Below, one piece after another: positions 1 through 7,694 of a DNA stretch of 32,645 nt. A program made the translations under genes and the position numbers. The notes beneath the pieces were generated by a model. That model was not told where the DNA came from, ran no database searches, and saw only the letters and a program-made list of their open reading frames with translations. The number at the start of each line of letters is the position of its first letter. Position 1 is the first letter of the stretch. This DNA is from Actinomadura sp. GC306. GTDB lineage: Bacteria; Actinomycetota; Actinomycetes; Streptosporangiales; Streptosporangiaceae. The DNA is taken from contig NZ_SMKM01000038.1 in NCBI RefSeq assembly GCF_004348665.1, positions 1 to 32,645 on the forward strand. The letters are read 5' to 3'.

Positions 1-2
1 GT

Positions 3-1835
3 GCGGGGGCCGGTGCCGGGGACGGGGTCATCGTCGAGTCCTACATCCCCGGCAAGGACTACCGGGTCCTGGTGGTCGGCGGCCGGGTCTCGGCGGCGGC
101 CGAGCTGACCGCCGCCTGCGTCACCGGCGACGGCGCCGCCACGGTCGCCGCGCTGGTGGAGCGGGTCAACGCCGACCCCGCCCGCGGCACGGGCCACGAC
201 CGGCCGCTGACCCGGCTGGCGCTCGGCCCGGCGGAACTGGCGCTCCTCGCCGGGCAGGGGCACGGCCCGGAGACGGTCCCGGACGCCGGGGAGCGGGTGT
301 GGCTGCGCCGCAACGCGAACCTGTCCACCGGCGGCACGAGCCGCGACGTGACCGGCGAGATGCACCCGGACGTCGCGGCCATGTGCGTGCGGGCGGCCGC
401 CGCCGCCGGGATGGACGTGTGCGGCATCGACCTGCGGCTGCCCGGCATCGGCTCCCCGCCGCCCGCCGAGCCCGGCGCCGCCGGGATCCTGGAGGTCAAC
501 GCCGCCCCCGGCCTGCGGATGCACCTCGCCCCGCACGAGGGCGCCGCCCGCGACGTCGCCGGCGACGTCATCGACCTGATGTACCCCGCCGGGACGCCGT
601 CGCGGGTGCCGGTCGTGTCGGTGACCGGCACCAACGGCAAGACCACCACGGTCCGGATGATCGCGCGGATGCTGGAGCTGGACGGCCGGCGGACCGGCAT
701 GACCAGCACCGAGGGCGTGTACGTCGGGGGCCGGCTCGTCCACCTGTCGGACGCGTCCGGGCCGCGCTCGGCGGAGATGGTGCTGGGCGACCGCTCGGTG
801 GAGGCCGCGGTGCTGGAGACCGCGCGGGGCGGGATCGTGCGCCGCGGCCTCGGCTACGAGCGCGCCGACGTCGCGGTCGTCACCAACATCACCCGCGACC
901 ACCTCGGCGTCGACGACACCGAGGACCTCGACGACCTCACCGGCATCAAGGCCCTGGTCGCCGAGGAGATCCGGCGCGGCGGGGACCTCGTCCTCAACGC
1001 CGCGGACCCGGCGGCCGCGGGCCTGGCGCGGCGGCAGGCGGTCCGGGACCGCGCGCCGGTGCTGCGCTACTTCGCCCTGGACCCGGGCGAGCCCGTCCTC
1101 GCCGGGCACCTGCGGGAGGGCGGCACCGGGTACTGCGTCGACGGCGGCTGGCTGACCGAGGCGCACGGCGGCCGCCGCACCCGGATCCTGCCCGCCGCCG
1201 ACGTGGCGGGCTCGTTCGGCGGGCACGCCGCCCATGTCGTGGCCAACGCGCTCGCCGCGGCGGCCGCCGCCCGCGCGCTCGGCGTCCCGGTGGAGACGGT
1301 GGCCCGCGCGCTGCGCACGTTCGACCCGCACGCGCACAACCCCGGCCGGGGCTGCGTGTACCGGATCGGCGGCACCCCCGTCCTGGTCGACTACGCGCAC
1401 AACCCGGCGGCGGTCGCGGCGGTGGGGGAGCTCGTCGAGCGGCGCTGGGGCACCGGCGGCGTCGCCGCGGTCACCCTGCCGGGCGACCGGTCCGACGAGC
1501 TGGTGGCCGAGACCGCGCGGGCGCTCGCCCGGACGTTCGGCCGCGTCGTCGTCTACGAGGACGAGGACCTGCGCGGCCGCCGCTCCGGCGAGATGACCCG
1601 GCTGATCGCCGAGGGGCTGCGGGAGGGCCGCCCGGACGTCCGCCACCATCCCGCGGGCGACCTGAAGGGCGCGGTGACCTCGGCGCTGGACATGGCCGGG
1701 CCCGGCGAGCCGGTCCTGCTGCTGTACGAGAAGCTGCAGCCGGTCGCCGAGCTGCTCGACACGCTCGGCGCCCGCCCGGAGGAGGCGGCCGGCGGTCAGT
1801 CCCCGGAGGGCCAGGTGACGGGCAGCCCGACGTAG
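3..1835 (+). CDS. cphA: Cyanophycin synthetase, 5'-truncated by window edge
   Basis: The enzyme polymerises aspartate and arginine into the storage polymer cyanophycin (multi-L-arginyl-poly-L-aspartate) using ATP, in the cytoplasm. The frame is open from base 3, so the real start lies upstream; about 610 residues are visible. The first part (VIVESYIPGKDYRVLVV, then NLSTGGTSRDVT and ILEVNAAPG) is the C-terminal half of the ATP-grasp domain. From about visible residue 200 the Mur-ligase-like domain begins, with the P-loop GTNGKTTT near residue 209, then ETARGGIVRRGL and TNITRDHLG, typical of CphA. The C-terminal ligase lobe contains VDYAHNPAA and ends with LLLYEKLQPV. The final 40 bp overlap the convergent pobA gene. 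A cyanophycinase gene (cphB) often sits next to cphA, but would be outside the window. Family assignment is firm; whether the N-terminal domain is intact cannot be seen. Confidence 0.93.
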   Translation, partial: AGAGAGDGVIVESYIPGKDYRVLVVGGRVSAAAELTAACVTGDGAATVAALVERVNADPARGTGHDRPLTRLALGPAELALLAGQGHGPETVPDAGERVWLRRNANLSTGGTSRDVTGEMHPDVAAMCVRAAAAAGMDVCGIDLRLPGIGSPPPAEPGAAGILEVNAAPGLRMHLAPHEGAARDVAGDVIDLMYPAGTPSRVPVVSVTGTNGKTTTVRMIARMLELDGRRTGMTSTEGVYVGGRLVHLSDASGPRSAEMVLGDRSVEAAVLETARGGIVRRGLGYERADVAVVTNITRDHLGVDDTEDLDDLTGIKALVAEEIRRGGDLVLNAADPAAAGLARRQAVRDRAPVLRYFALDPGEPVLAGHLREGGTGYCVDGGWLTEAHGGRRTRILPAADVAGSFGGHAAHVVANALAAAAAARALGVPVETVARALRTFDPHAHNPGRGCVYRIGGTPVLVDYAHNPAAVAAVGELVERRWGTGGVAAVTLPGDRSDELVAETARALARTFGRVVVYEDEDLRGRRSGEMTRLIAEGLREGRPDVRHHPAGDLKGAVTSALDMAGPGEPVLLLYEKLQPVAELLDTLGARPEEAAGGQSPEGQVTGSPT

Positions 1836-2968
1836 TTCTCCGCGAGCGACGCCGAGGCCGCCTCGGACGCGACCACGTAGTCCAGGTGGGCGCGCTGCAG
1901 CCGCCGCTCGAAGTCGCCCGCGGCGGGGTCGGTGTGCAGCAGGTGCGTCATCCAGTACGAGAAGTGCTCGGCGCGCCACACCCGCCGCAGGACCGCGTCG
2001 GAGTAGCCGTCCAGCAGCGTCTCCGACCCGGAGGCGTACCGCTCGGCCAGCGCCCGCGCCAGCACGATGACGTCCGACACCGCGAGGTTGAGGCCCTTCG
2101 CGCCGGTCGGCGGGACGATGTGCCCCGCGTCCCCGGCGAGGAACAGCCGGTCGTGGCGCATCGGCTCGGTCACGAAGCTGCGCATCGGCGTGATCGACCG
2201 GTCGGTGATCGGGCCCTCGTGCAGCTCCCAGCCGTCGTCGGTGGCGAAGCGGGCCGCCAGCTCGTCCCAGATGCGGGCGTCGGACCAGGCGCCGAGGTCC
2301 TCGTCCGGCGGCACCTGCAGGTACATGCGGCTGACCTTGGGCGAGCGCAGGCTGTGCAGCGCGAAGCCCCGGTCGTGGTGGGCGTAGATCAGCTCGTCGC
2401 TGGACGGGGCGACGTCGGCGAGGATGCCGAGCCACGCGAACGGGTACTCGCGGGAGAACGTCCGCCCCCCGGGCACCGCCGGGCGGCAGACGCCGTGGAA
2501 CCCGTCGCAGCCCGCGACGTAGTCGCATTCGAGCGTGCGGGTCTCGCCGCCGCTGCGGTACGTCACGCTCGCCGCGGCCGGGTCCACCGCCAGCACCTCG
2601 GTCTCGAACCGCAGGTCGCCGCCGTCCGCGAGCCGCTTGGCGACCAGGTCCTTGACGATCTCGGTCTGCGCGTACACGGTCACCGTCCGCCCGGTGAGGT
2701 CGGTCAGCGGGATGCGGTGCCCGGCGCCGCCGAACCGCAGCTCCACGCCGTGGTGGACGAGCCCCACCCGGTCGAGCCGCTCCCCGGCGCCGCTTTCGCG
2801 CAGCACGTCGGTCGTGCCCTGCTCCAGCACCCCGGCGCGCTGCCGGTGCTCGACGTAGTCGCGGTCCCGGCTCTCCAGCACGACCGACTCGATGCCCTGC
2901 AGGTGCAGCAGGTGGGACAGCAGCAGCCCCGCGGGGCCGGCGCCGATGACGGCGACCTGGGTACGCAT
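1796..2968 (-). CDS. pobA: 4-hydroxybenzoate 3-monooxygenase (p-hydroxybenzoate hydroxylase)
   Basis: This FAD-dependent enzyme uses NAD(P)H and O2 to convert 4-hydroxybenzoate into protocatechuate, the substrate of the pca genes upstream in the same operon. The 390-residue protein is colinear with the Pseudomonas enzyme (394 residues, compared from memory). It has the FAD motif GAGPAG at residues 9-14, the DG motif AGCDGFHG and the GD motif LFLAGDAGHIVPPTGAKG. The substrate-contacting residues known in Pseudomonas PobA as Tyr201, Ser212, Arg214, Tyr222 and Tyr385 are all present, in LIYA, LHSLR, SRMY and ENYVGLP. The cofactor-selectivity helix (ESRDRDYVEHR) differs from Pseudomonas, so NADPH versus NADH preference is open. 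It lies 51 bp after the IclR gene and is the last gene of the unit. Its 3' end overlaps cphA on the other strand. Confidence 0.96.
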   Translation of the reverse strand: MRTQVAVIGAGPAGLLLSHLLHLQGIESVVLESRDRDYVEHRQRAGVLEQGTTDVLRESGAGERLDRVGLVHHGVELRFGGAGHRIPLTDLTGRTVTVYAQTEIVKDLVAKRLADGGDLRFETEVLAVDPAAASVTYRSGGETRTLECDYVAGCDGFHGVCRPAVPGGRTFSREYPFAWLGILADVAPSSDELIYAHHDRGFALHSLRSPKVSRMYLQVPPDEDLGAWSDARIWDELAARFATDDGWELHEGPITDRSITPMRSFVTEPMRHDRLFLAGDAGHIVPPTGAKGLNLAVSDVIVLARALAERYASGSETLLDGYSDAVLRRVWRAEHFSYWMTHLLHTDPAAGDFERRLQRAHLDYVVASEAASASLAENYVGLPVTWPSGD

Positions 2969-3019
2969 CCGGTCTCCTCCTCGTCGGGCGGCCCGCGCTC
3001 GTCGTGCGCCGCCTCGGAT

Positions 3020-3877
3020 CTACGCGCCGGCGCTCCGCCCGGCGGGGAACATGTCGGCGTGGCCGTGCCAGTGCGCGGCGACGTCGCGGGACAGGGCCCG
3101 CGCCGCCGTCAGCAGCGGCGGCAGCAGCCGCCGCAGGTCGGCGCCGCGCGTCCCGGACACCAGCGACAGCGCGGCGACCACCTCCCCCGCCGCGTCCCGC
3201 ACCGGGACGCCGGCCGACGACGCGCCGAGCGTCATCTCGTCGCGGGTCAGCGCGTAGCCGTCGCGGCGGACCCGCTCGACGCAGCGGCGCAGCTCGGCCG
3301 GGTCGGTGATGGTGCGGACCGCGTGCCGGGCCAGCTCACCGGCGAGGACCTCCTCGCGGACCGCGGGCGGCGCGTACGCCAGCAGCACCTGCCCGACGCC
3401 GGTGGTGTGCAGCGGCAGCATCCCGCCGACCTGCGTCAGGACCGGCACCGACCGGCGCCCCCGCAGCCGCTCGACGATCAACGCGTGGCCGTCGCGCAGC
3501 ACGCCGAGCTGCACGTTGTCGTGCGTCGCCTCGTACAGGTCCTCCATGTGCGGCAGCGCCAGCTCCCGCAGGCCCATGACGGCGGGGGCCTGGCTGCCGA
3601 TGCGCCACAGCCGCGTCCCGATGCGGTAGGTGCCGTCGGGGACGCGCTCCAGGAACCCGCCGCCGGCCAGCTCCCCCACGAGGCGGTGGCCGGTCGCGAG
3701 CGGCAGGCCGGCGCGGCGGCAGATCTCGCTGAGGGTGAGGCGGACGCCGCCCTGCGCGAACGCGTTCAGGATGGCCATCACCTTGCCCGCGACGCTGACC
3801 GGCCGCGCGACCTGCGGCCCGCCTCCTTCGGCGGTGCCGCCCGTCGCGGGGCCGCCGCCCACCGTGTCCCGTCCCAC
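3020..3877 (-). CDS. IclR-family transcriptional regulator of the pca/pob unit
   Basis: A 285-residue IclR-type regulator. After about 25 low-complexity residues comes the winged HTH (SVAGKVMAILNAF...LTLSEICRRAGLPLATGHRLVGEL), then the IclR effector-binding domain (LYEATHDNVQLGVLRDGHALIVERLRG, LPLHTTGVGQVLLA, ASSAGVPVRDAAGEVVAALSL). I chose the GTG at 3877 because GGAGGG sits five bases before it; a longer open frame upstream runs through pcaC and is not supported. It lies between pcaC (26 bp away) and pobA (51 bp), so it is very likely co-transcribed with them. IclR members such as PcaR, PcaU and PobR control this pathway in other bacteria and sense protocatechuate, 4-hydroxybenzoate or 3-oxoadipate. 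Here the effector and the activator or repressor role are unknown. A dyad at 7647-7661 upstream of pcaH is a candidate site. Confidence 0.88.
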   Translation of the reverse strand: MGRDTVGGGPATGGTAEGGGPQVARPVSVAGKVMAILNAFAQGGVRLTLSEICRRAGLPLATGHRLVGELAGGGFLERVPDGTYRIGTRLWRIGSQAPAVMGLRELALPHMEDLYEATHDNVQLGVLRDGHALIVERLRGRRSVPVLTQVGGMLPLHTTGVGQVLLAYAPPAVREEVLAGELARHAVRTITDPAELRRCVERVRRDGYALTRDEMTLGASSAGVPVRDAAGEVVAALSLVSGTRGADLRRLLPPLLTAARALSRDVAAHWHGHADMFPAGRSAGA

Positions 3878-3903
3878 GTGGTCCCTCCGCCGGGCTCGCG
3901 CCG

Positions 3904-4299
3904 TCACTCCCGCCGCTCGGCGAGCACCCGCTGGGCGACGGCGAACGCCGAGTTCGCGGCGGGCACTCCACAATAGATCGCCGTCTGCAGGAGCACCTCC
4001 TTGATCTCGTCGGGCGTCAGCCCGTTGCGGAGCGCGGCCCGCACGTGCATCGCCAGCTCCTCCAGGTGGCCGCCGGCGACCAGGGCGGTCAGCGTGACGC
4101 AGCTGCGGGTCCTGCGGTCCAGGCCGGGGCGGTTCCAGATCTCGTCCCACGCGTAGCGGGTGATCATGTCCTGGAAGTCCTCGGTGAAGCCGTCCTTGCG
4201 GGCCTCGGCGCGGTCGACGTGCGCGTCGCCGAGGACCTCGCGGCGCGTCGCCATGCCCCGCGCGTGCCGTTCCGCGCCGGTGCGGTGCCCCTCCCTCAT
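3904..4299 (-). CDS. pcaC: 4-carboxymuconolactone decarboxylase
   Basis: Converts 4-carboxymuconolactone into 3-oxoadipate enol-lactone plus CO2. The 131-residue protein has the usual length for stand-alone PcaC. It contains the CMD core: DEIWNRPGLDRRTRSCVTLTALVAGG, then EELAMHVRAALRNGLTPDEIKEVLLQTAIYCGVPAANSAF (split here across a helix pair), which is diagnostic for the family. The ATG at 4299 is chosen because GGGAGC precedes it and because the codon overlaps the pcaD stop as ATGA, a classic translational-coupling junction. Many actinomycetes carry a fused pcaDC gene (pcaL); here the two activities remain separate genes. Confidence 0.95.
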   Translation of the reverse strand: MREGHRTGAERHARGMATRREVLGDAHVDRAEARKDGFTEDFQDMITRYAWDEIWNRPGLDRRTRSCVTLTALVAGGHLEELAMHVRAALRNGLTPDEIKEVLLQTAIYCGVPAANSAFAVAQRVLAERRE

Positions 4300-5090
4300 C
4301 GGGCCGCTCCCTTCCATGTGGCGTCGAGATGGGCGGTGATCGCCTCGGTGACCGGGCCGGGCCGCTCGGCGCCCGCGAGGTGCGCGGCCCCGTCGATGAC
4401 GGTGAGGCGGGCGCCGGGGATGCCGGCGGCCAGCCGGTCGGCGTGGCCGGCGGGCGGGGTCGGCCCGTCCTGCGCCCCGGCGATCACCAGGGTCGGCGCG
4501 GCGACCTCCCCGAGGCGGCCGGTGGCGTCGAACCGCGCGAGCGCCTCGCAGCAGCCCGCGTACCCCTCGGGGGAGGTGGCGCGGAGCATCGCGACGTAGG
4601 GTTCCGCGCCGGTGAACCCGGGGGTGAACCAGCGTCCGGCCGCCGTGTCCGCCACCGGCCCGACGCCCTCCCGGCGGACGAGCGCGGCCCGCTCGTGCCA
4701 CGGCCCCGGATCGCCGAAGCGCGGGGACGTGCAGCACAGCACGAGGCTCGCGACCCGCTCCGGAGCCCGGAGCGCTAGGGCAGTGCCGACGGCGCCGCCC
4801 AGAGATACCCCCGCGTACGCGACCCGCTCTTCGCCGAGGTCGTCCAGGAGGCGCAGGACGCCGTCGGCGAGGTCCTCCACGGTGAACGGGCCGGCGGGCG
4901 GCGGCGCGCCGCCGTGGCCGGGCAGGTCGAAGCGCAGCGTCCGCCGGCCGCGGTGCAGCGCGGGCAGCTGCGGCAGCCACAGGTCCATGGTCGTGCCGAG
5001 GGACGGGCCGAGGACGACGAGCGGCGCGCCGACCGGGCCGTCGAGGCGGTGCTGCGGCGGGGCTCCCGCCGGTACGGGCGCGGCGGTCAC
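4296..5090 (-). CDS. pcaD: 3-oxoadipate enol-lactonase (alpha/beta hydrolase)
   Basis: Hydrolyses 3-oxoadipate enol-lactone to 3-oxoadipate. The 264-residue protein is a typical alpha/beta hydrolase. It has LGPSLGTTMDLW and RFDLPGHG near the N-terminus, the nucleophile elbow GVSLGGAVG (catalytic Ser), the acid loop AGAQDGPTPP (Asp) and the late GAAHLAG (His). The GTG at 5090 overlaps the pcaB stop codon as GTGA, and its own stop overlaps the pcaC ATG as ATGA, so pcaB, pcaD and pcaC are coupled. Proteins of this family can be generic esterases, but the position between pcaB and pcaC makes PcaD nearly certain. Confidence 0.94.
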   Translation of the reverse strand: MTAAPVPAGAPPQHRLDGPVGAPLVVLGPSLGTTMDLWLPQLPALHRGRRTLRFDLPGHGGAPPPAGPFTVEDLADGVLRLLDDLGEERVAYAGVSLGGAVGTALALRAPERVASLVLCCTSPRFGDPGPWHERAALVRREGVGPVADTAAGRWFTPGFTGAEPYVAMLRATSPEGYAGCCEALARFDATGRLGEVAAPTLVIAGAQDGPTPPAGHADRLAAGIPGARLTVIDGAAHLAGAERPGPVTEAITAHLDATWKGAAR

Positions 5091-6286
5091 GGGCGGCTCC
5101 CCCGGTAGGCGTCGAGGGCCCGGTCGACGAGGGCGGCGGCGGCGCCGGCCCCCGGGTCGCCGCCGAGCACGTCCAGCAGGTCGCCGAGATCGGCGCCCAT
5201 CCGCTCGGGCGAGACCTCCAGGCCGCCGAGCAGCTCGGCGGCCGTCTCGGCGGCGCCGCCGGTGAGCCGCAGGCACTCGCGCAGCGGCTGCCACTCGGCG
5301 TGCCACTCCCCCGCCGGCCGCTCGTGCGGCGCGGCCTGCGCGGCCAGCAGGACCTGCACCTGCGCGGGGACCTGCAGCGCGGCCGAGCGGATCAGCGCGG
5401 ACAGGGCCGGGTTGCGCTTGTGCGGCATGGACGAGGAGCCGCCGCGGCCGGCCCCGGCGGGCTCGGCGGCCTCGCCGACCTCGCTCTGCGCCAGCAGCCA
5501 CACGTCGGTCGCGATCTTGCCGAGCGCCCCGGCGGTCAGCGCCAGCGCCGCCGCGAGCTCCGCGACCGGGGTGCGGCGGGTATGCCACGGCAGGACGGGA
5601 GCCGCCAGCCCCGTCTCCTCGGCGAAGGCCGCGACGAGGTCGAACGCCCGGTCGCCGAACGCGTCGAGCGTCCCGGCGGGGCCGCCGAGCTGCACCGGCA
5701 GCGGCACCGCGGCGAGCCGGCCGCGGGCGTCCAGGCAGCCCAGCAGCCAGTTCGCGGCCTTGGCGCCGAACGTCGTCGGCAGCGCCTGGCGGCCCAGTGT
5801 GCGGGCGGCCATGGGGGTGTCGCGGTACCGCGCCGCGAGCCCGGCCAGCGCGTCCAGTGCCCGGTCGAGGTGGGCGAGGACGACGCGCCTGGTCCGGGCC
5901 GCGACGAGCATGGCGCCGGTGTCGGCGATGTCCTGGCTGGTGGCGCCGTGGTGGACGTGCCGCCCGGCCGGCCCCGCGAGGGCTCGCAGGTCGGCGACGA
6001 GCGGCACCACGGGGTTGCCGGAGCCGCGCGCCCGGCGGGCCAGGTCCGCCGGGTCGAAGCGGCCCGCGTCCGCGGCGGCGGCGATCGCGTCGGCCGCGTC
6101 TCGCGGAATGATGCCGAGGCGGGCCTGGGCCCTGGCGAGGGCGGCCTCGGCGTCCAGCATCGCCGCGAGGTAGGCGGCGTCGCCCGTCGCGGCCTCGGCC
6201 TCGGTCCCCGCGCGGACGGGCGACAGCAGCCCCGTGTCGAGCGGGGGGGCGTCCGGCCGCGCGGGGCCGCGTCCGTCAGAAGCCAA
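5087..6286 (-). CDS. pcaB: 3-carboxy-cis,cis-muconate cycloisomerase
   Basis: Cyclises 3-carboxy-cis,cis-muconate to 4-carboxymuconolactone. It belongs to the fumarase/aspartase superfamily; the signature GSSSMPHKRNP is at about residues 283-293, and the other conserved regions are HHGATSQDIADTGAML and ARTLGRQALPTTFGAK. The N-terminal run PPLDTGLLSPVRAGT is typical for PcaB and fixes the frame. The best start is an unusual TTG at 6286, inside the last codons of pcaG (11-bp overlap), preceded by GGAGA about nine bases upstream; this gives 399 residues. No ATG or GTG lies in frame close to this point, so a leucine codon start is inferred rather than proven. It is followed directly by pcaD. Confidence 0.93.
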   Translation of the reverse strand: MASDGRGPARPDAPPLDTGLLSPVRAGTEAEAATGDAAYLAAMLDAEAALARAQARLGIIPRDAADAIAAAADAGRFDPADLARRARGSGNPVVPLVADLRALAGPAGRHVHHGATSQDIADTGAMLVAARTRRVVLAHLDRALDALAGLAARYRDTPMAARTLGRQALPTTFGAKAANWLLGCLDARGRLAAVPLPVQLGGPAGTLDAFGDRAFDLVAAFAEETGLAAPVLPWHTRRTPVAELAAALALTAGALGKIATDVWLLAQSEVGEAAEPAGAGRGGSSSMPHKRNPALSALIRSAALQVPAQVQVLLAAQAAPHERPAGEWHAEWQPLRECLRLTGGAAETAAELLGGLEVSPERMGADLGDLLDVLGGDPGAGAAAALVDRALDAYRGSRP

Positions 6287-6842
6287 GGAAGACCGTCTCC
6301 CCCTCTCCCTGCAGGCGGACGTCGAAGCGGTACCGCCGCTCCCCCTCGCGTGCGGCGACCAGGGTCGCGCGCCGCTCGGCGGGCACGGCGCCGAGCAGCG
6401 GGTCGGCGGCGTGCGCGGCCTCGTCCTCGGGGAAGTACAGCCGGGTGAAGACGGGCTTGAGCAGGCCGCGGGCGAAGACCAGGACGGCGATGTAGGGGGC
6501 GCCGCCGGCGGCCGCGCCGGGCTTGACGGTGCGGAACCAGTAGGCGCCGTCCGGGTCGGTGCCGCACCGGCCGAACCCGGAGAAGTCGTGGCCGTCCCGG
6601 ACGATGCCGCCCGGCCGCCGCGGGACCTCACCGTCCTCATCGGCGTGCCAGATCTCCAGCAGCGCGTCGGGGACGGGGTCTCCGGCGCCGTCCAGGACCC
6701 GGCCGCGGATCTCGATCGCTCCCGGATGCCAGCCCGGCACGACCTTCGGGCCGGTCTCGTACGGCAGCGCGTACCCGTAGAACGGGCCGACGGTCTGCGA
6801 CGGGGTGGGGCCGGGCACGCCCTCGTGGGAAGCGGTGGTCAT
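6276..6842 (-). CDS. pcaG: Protocatechuate 3,4-dioxygenase alpha subunit
   Basis: Non-iron-binding subunit of the intradiol dioxygenase that cleaves protocatechuate between its two hydroxyls to 3-carboxy-cis,cis-muconate. The 188-residue protein begins with TPSQTVGPFYGYALPY, a hallmark of PcaG, and continues with IEIRGRVLDGAGDPVPDALLEIW and FSGFGRCGTD. It lacks the Tyr/His iron ligands found in PcaH, as expected. The ATG at 6842 shares a base with the pcaH stop (TGATG). The stop is overlapped by the TTG start of pcaB. The enzyme works as a multimer of alpha-beta pairs with the product of the preceding gene. Confidence 0.96.
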   Translation of the reverse strand: MTTASHEGVPGPTPSQTVGPFYGYALPYETGPKVVPGWHPGAIEIRGRVLDGAGDPVPDALLEIWHADEDGEVPRRPGGIVRDGHDFSGFGRCGTDPDGAYWFRTVKPGAAAGGAPYIAVLVFARGLLKPVFTRLYFPEDEAAHAADPLLGAVPAERRATLVAAREGERRYRFDVRLQGEGETVFLGF

Positions 6843-7507
6843 CAGGTCTCCATCGGGGTGTCGCCGAGCACGATGTCCCACTGGTAGCCGAGCGCCCACT
6901 CGGGCTTGGTGGTGTCCATGTCGAAGCGGCAGACCAGCTTCTCGCGGTCCCGCTCGTCGGGGATCGACTGGAAGATCGGGTCGTAGGCGAACAGCGGGTC
7001 GCCCGGGAAGTACATCTGGGTCACGAGGCGCTGCGTGAACGCGGTGCCGAACACCGAGAAGTGGATGTGCGCGGGCCGCCACGCGTTGTGGTGGTTGCGC
7101 CACGGGTACGCGCCCGGCTTGATCGTCACGAAGCGGTAGCGGCCGTCGTCGTCGGTGAGGCACCGCCCGGCGCCGGTGAAGTTCGGGTCGAGCGGCGCGG
7201 GGTGCAGGTCGCCGAGGTGCGCGTACCGGCCCGCCGCGTTCGCCTGCCAGACCTCGACCAGCGTGCCGCGCACCGGGCGGCCGTGCGCGTCCAGGACCCG
7301 GCCGGTCACGATGATCCGCTCGCCGAGCGGCTCGCCGGGGTGCTGGACGGTGAGGTCATCGTCGCGCCGGCCGAGCTCCTGGTGGCCGAAGACGGGCGAG
7401 GTCAGCTCGACGTCGTCCGGGCCGAGCTTGGGCATGATCAGTTCTTGTGCGGGCGCCCGGAGCACGGTGCTCTTGTAGTCCGGGGACAGGTATGGAGGAT
7501 GCGTCAT
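6842..7507 (-). CDS. pcaH: Protocatechuate 3,4-dioxygenase beta subunit
   Basis: Catalytic, Fe(III)-binding subunit of protocatechuate 3,4-dioxygenase and first gene of the operon. In the 221-residue protein the four iron ligands can be placed: Tyr95 (AAGRYAHL), Tyr134 (PGAYPWRNHH), His147 and His149 (PAHIHFSVFG). Their spacing (39, 13 and 2 residues) equals that of Tyr408, Tyr447, His460 and His462 in the Pseudomonas enzyme as I recall it. The N-terminal PPYLSPDYKSTVLRAP is typical of actinomycete PcaH. The ATG at 7507 has GGAAGGG upstream. The 187-bp gap upstream, to the sigma factor gene, must contain the operon promoter. Confidence 0.97.
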   Translation of the reverse strand: MTHPPYLSPDYKSTVLRAPAQELIMPKLGPDDVELTSPVFGHQELGRRDDDLTVQHPGEPLGERIIVTGRVLDAHGRPVRGTLVEVWQANAAGRYAHLGDLHPAPLDPNFTGAGRCLTDDDGRYRFVTIKPGAYPWRNHHNAWRPAHIHFSVFGTAFTQRLVTQMYFPGDPLFAYDPIFQSIPDERDREKLVCRFDMDTTKPEWALGYQWDIVLGDTPMET

Positions 7508-7646
7508 GCGCCGTTCCCTTCCGCCGCGACGTGCTCGGTCGGCTCTGTCGTGTCGTGCCCGGCCGGGCGCGGGCCGAACGCCGCGCGGCCCCGCGCGGTG
7601 CCGCCGCCCACCATGGCAGCACCGGCCGGCGGCGGCACGCCCGGGT

Positions 7647-7661
7647 TTCCGCTGAGTGGAA
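7647..7661. promoter_or_regulatory. Candidate IclR-type operator upstream of pcaH
   Basis: The sequence TTCCGCTGAGTGGAA is an imperfect dyad (TTCCnC / GnGGAA) in the only sizeable gap before the pca operon, about 140 bp from the pcaH start. IclR regulators bind short palindromes of this general kind. No other copy was noticed beside genes in this window. Assignment to the IclR protein at 3020-3877 is inference. Confidence 0.4.
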
Positions 7662-7694
7662 GACCGGACGTCTGAGCAGTGCCGTCCGGCCTGC

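Noticed and set aside
2191-2210. GACCGGTC palindrome resembling the operator at 21731-21750
   Set aside because: It lies inside pobA codons for Asp-Arg-Ser and lacks the outer TACC/GGTA arms.
299-3976. 1225-codon open frame on the plus strand
   Set aside because: It runs across cphA, pobA and the IclR gene in another frame; the product is Arg/Pro/Gly-rich with no motif.
3877-4150. Longer IclR-family protein (376 codons) starting inside pcaC
   Set aside because: The extra 91 residues are in the wrong frame of pcaC and show no similarity to IclR N-termini; a good ribosome site precedes the GTG at 3877.
3904-5090. pcaL-type fusion of PcaD and PcaC
   Set aside because: A stop codon ends pcaD and an ATG starts pcaC (ATGA overlap) with its own ribosome site; two proteins are made.
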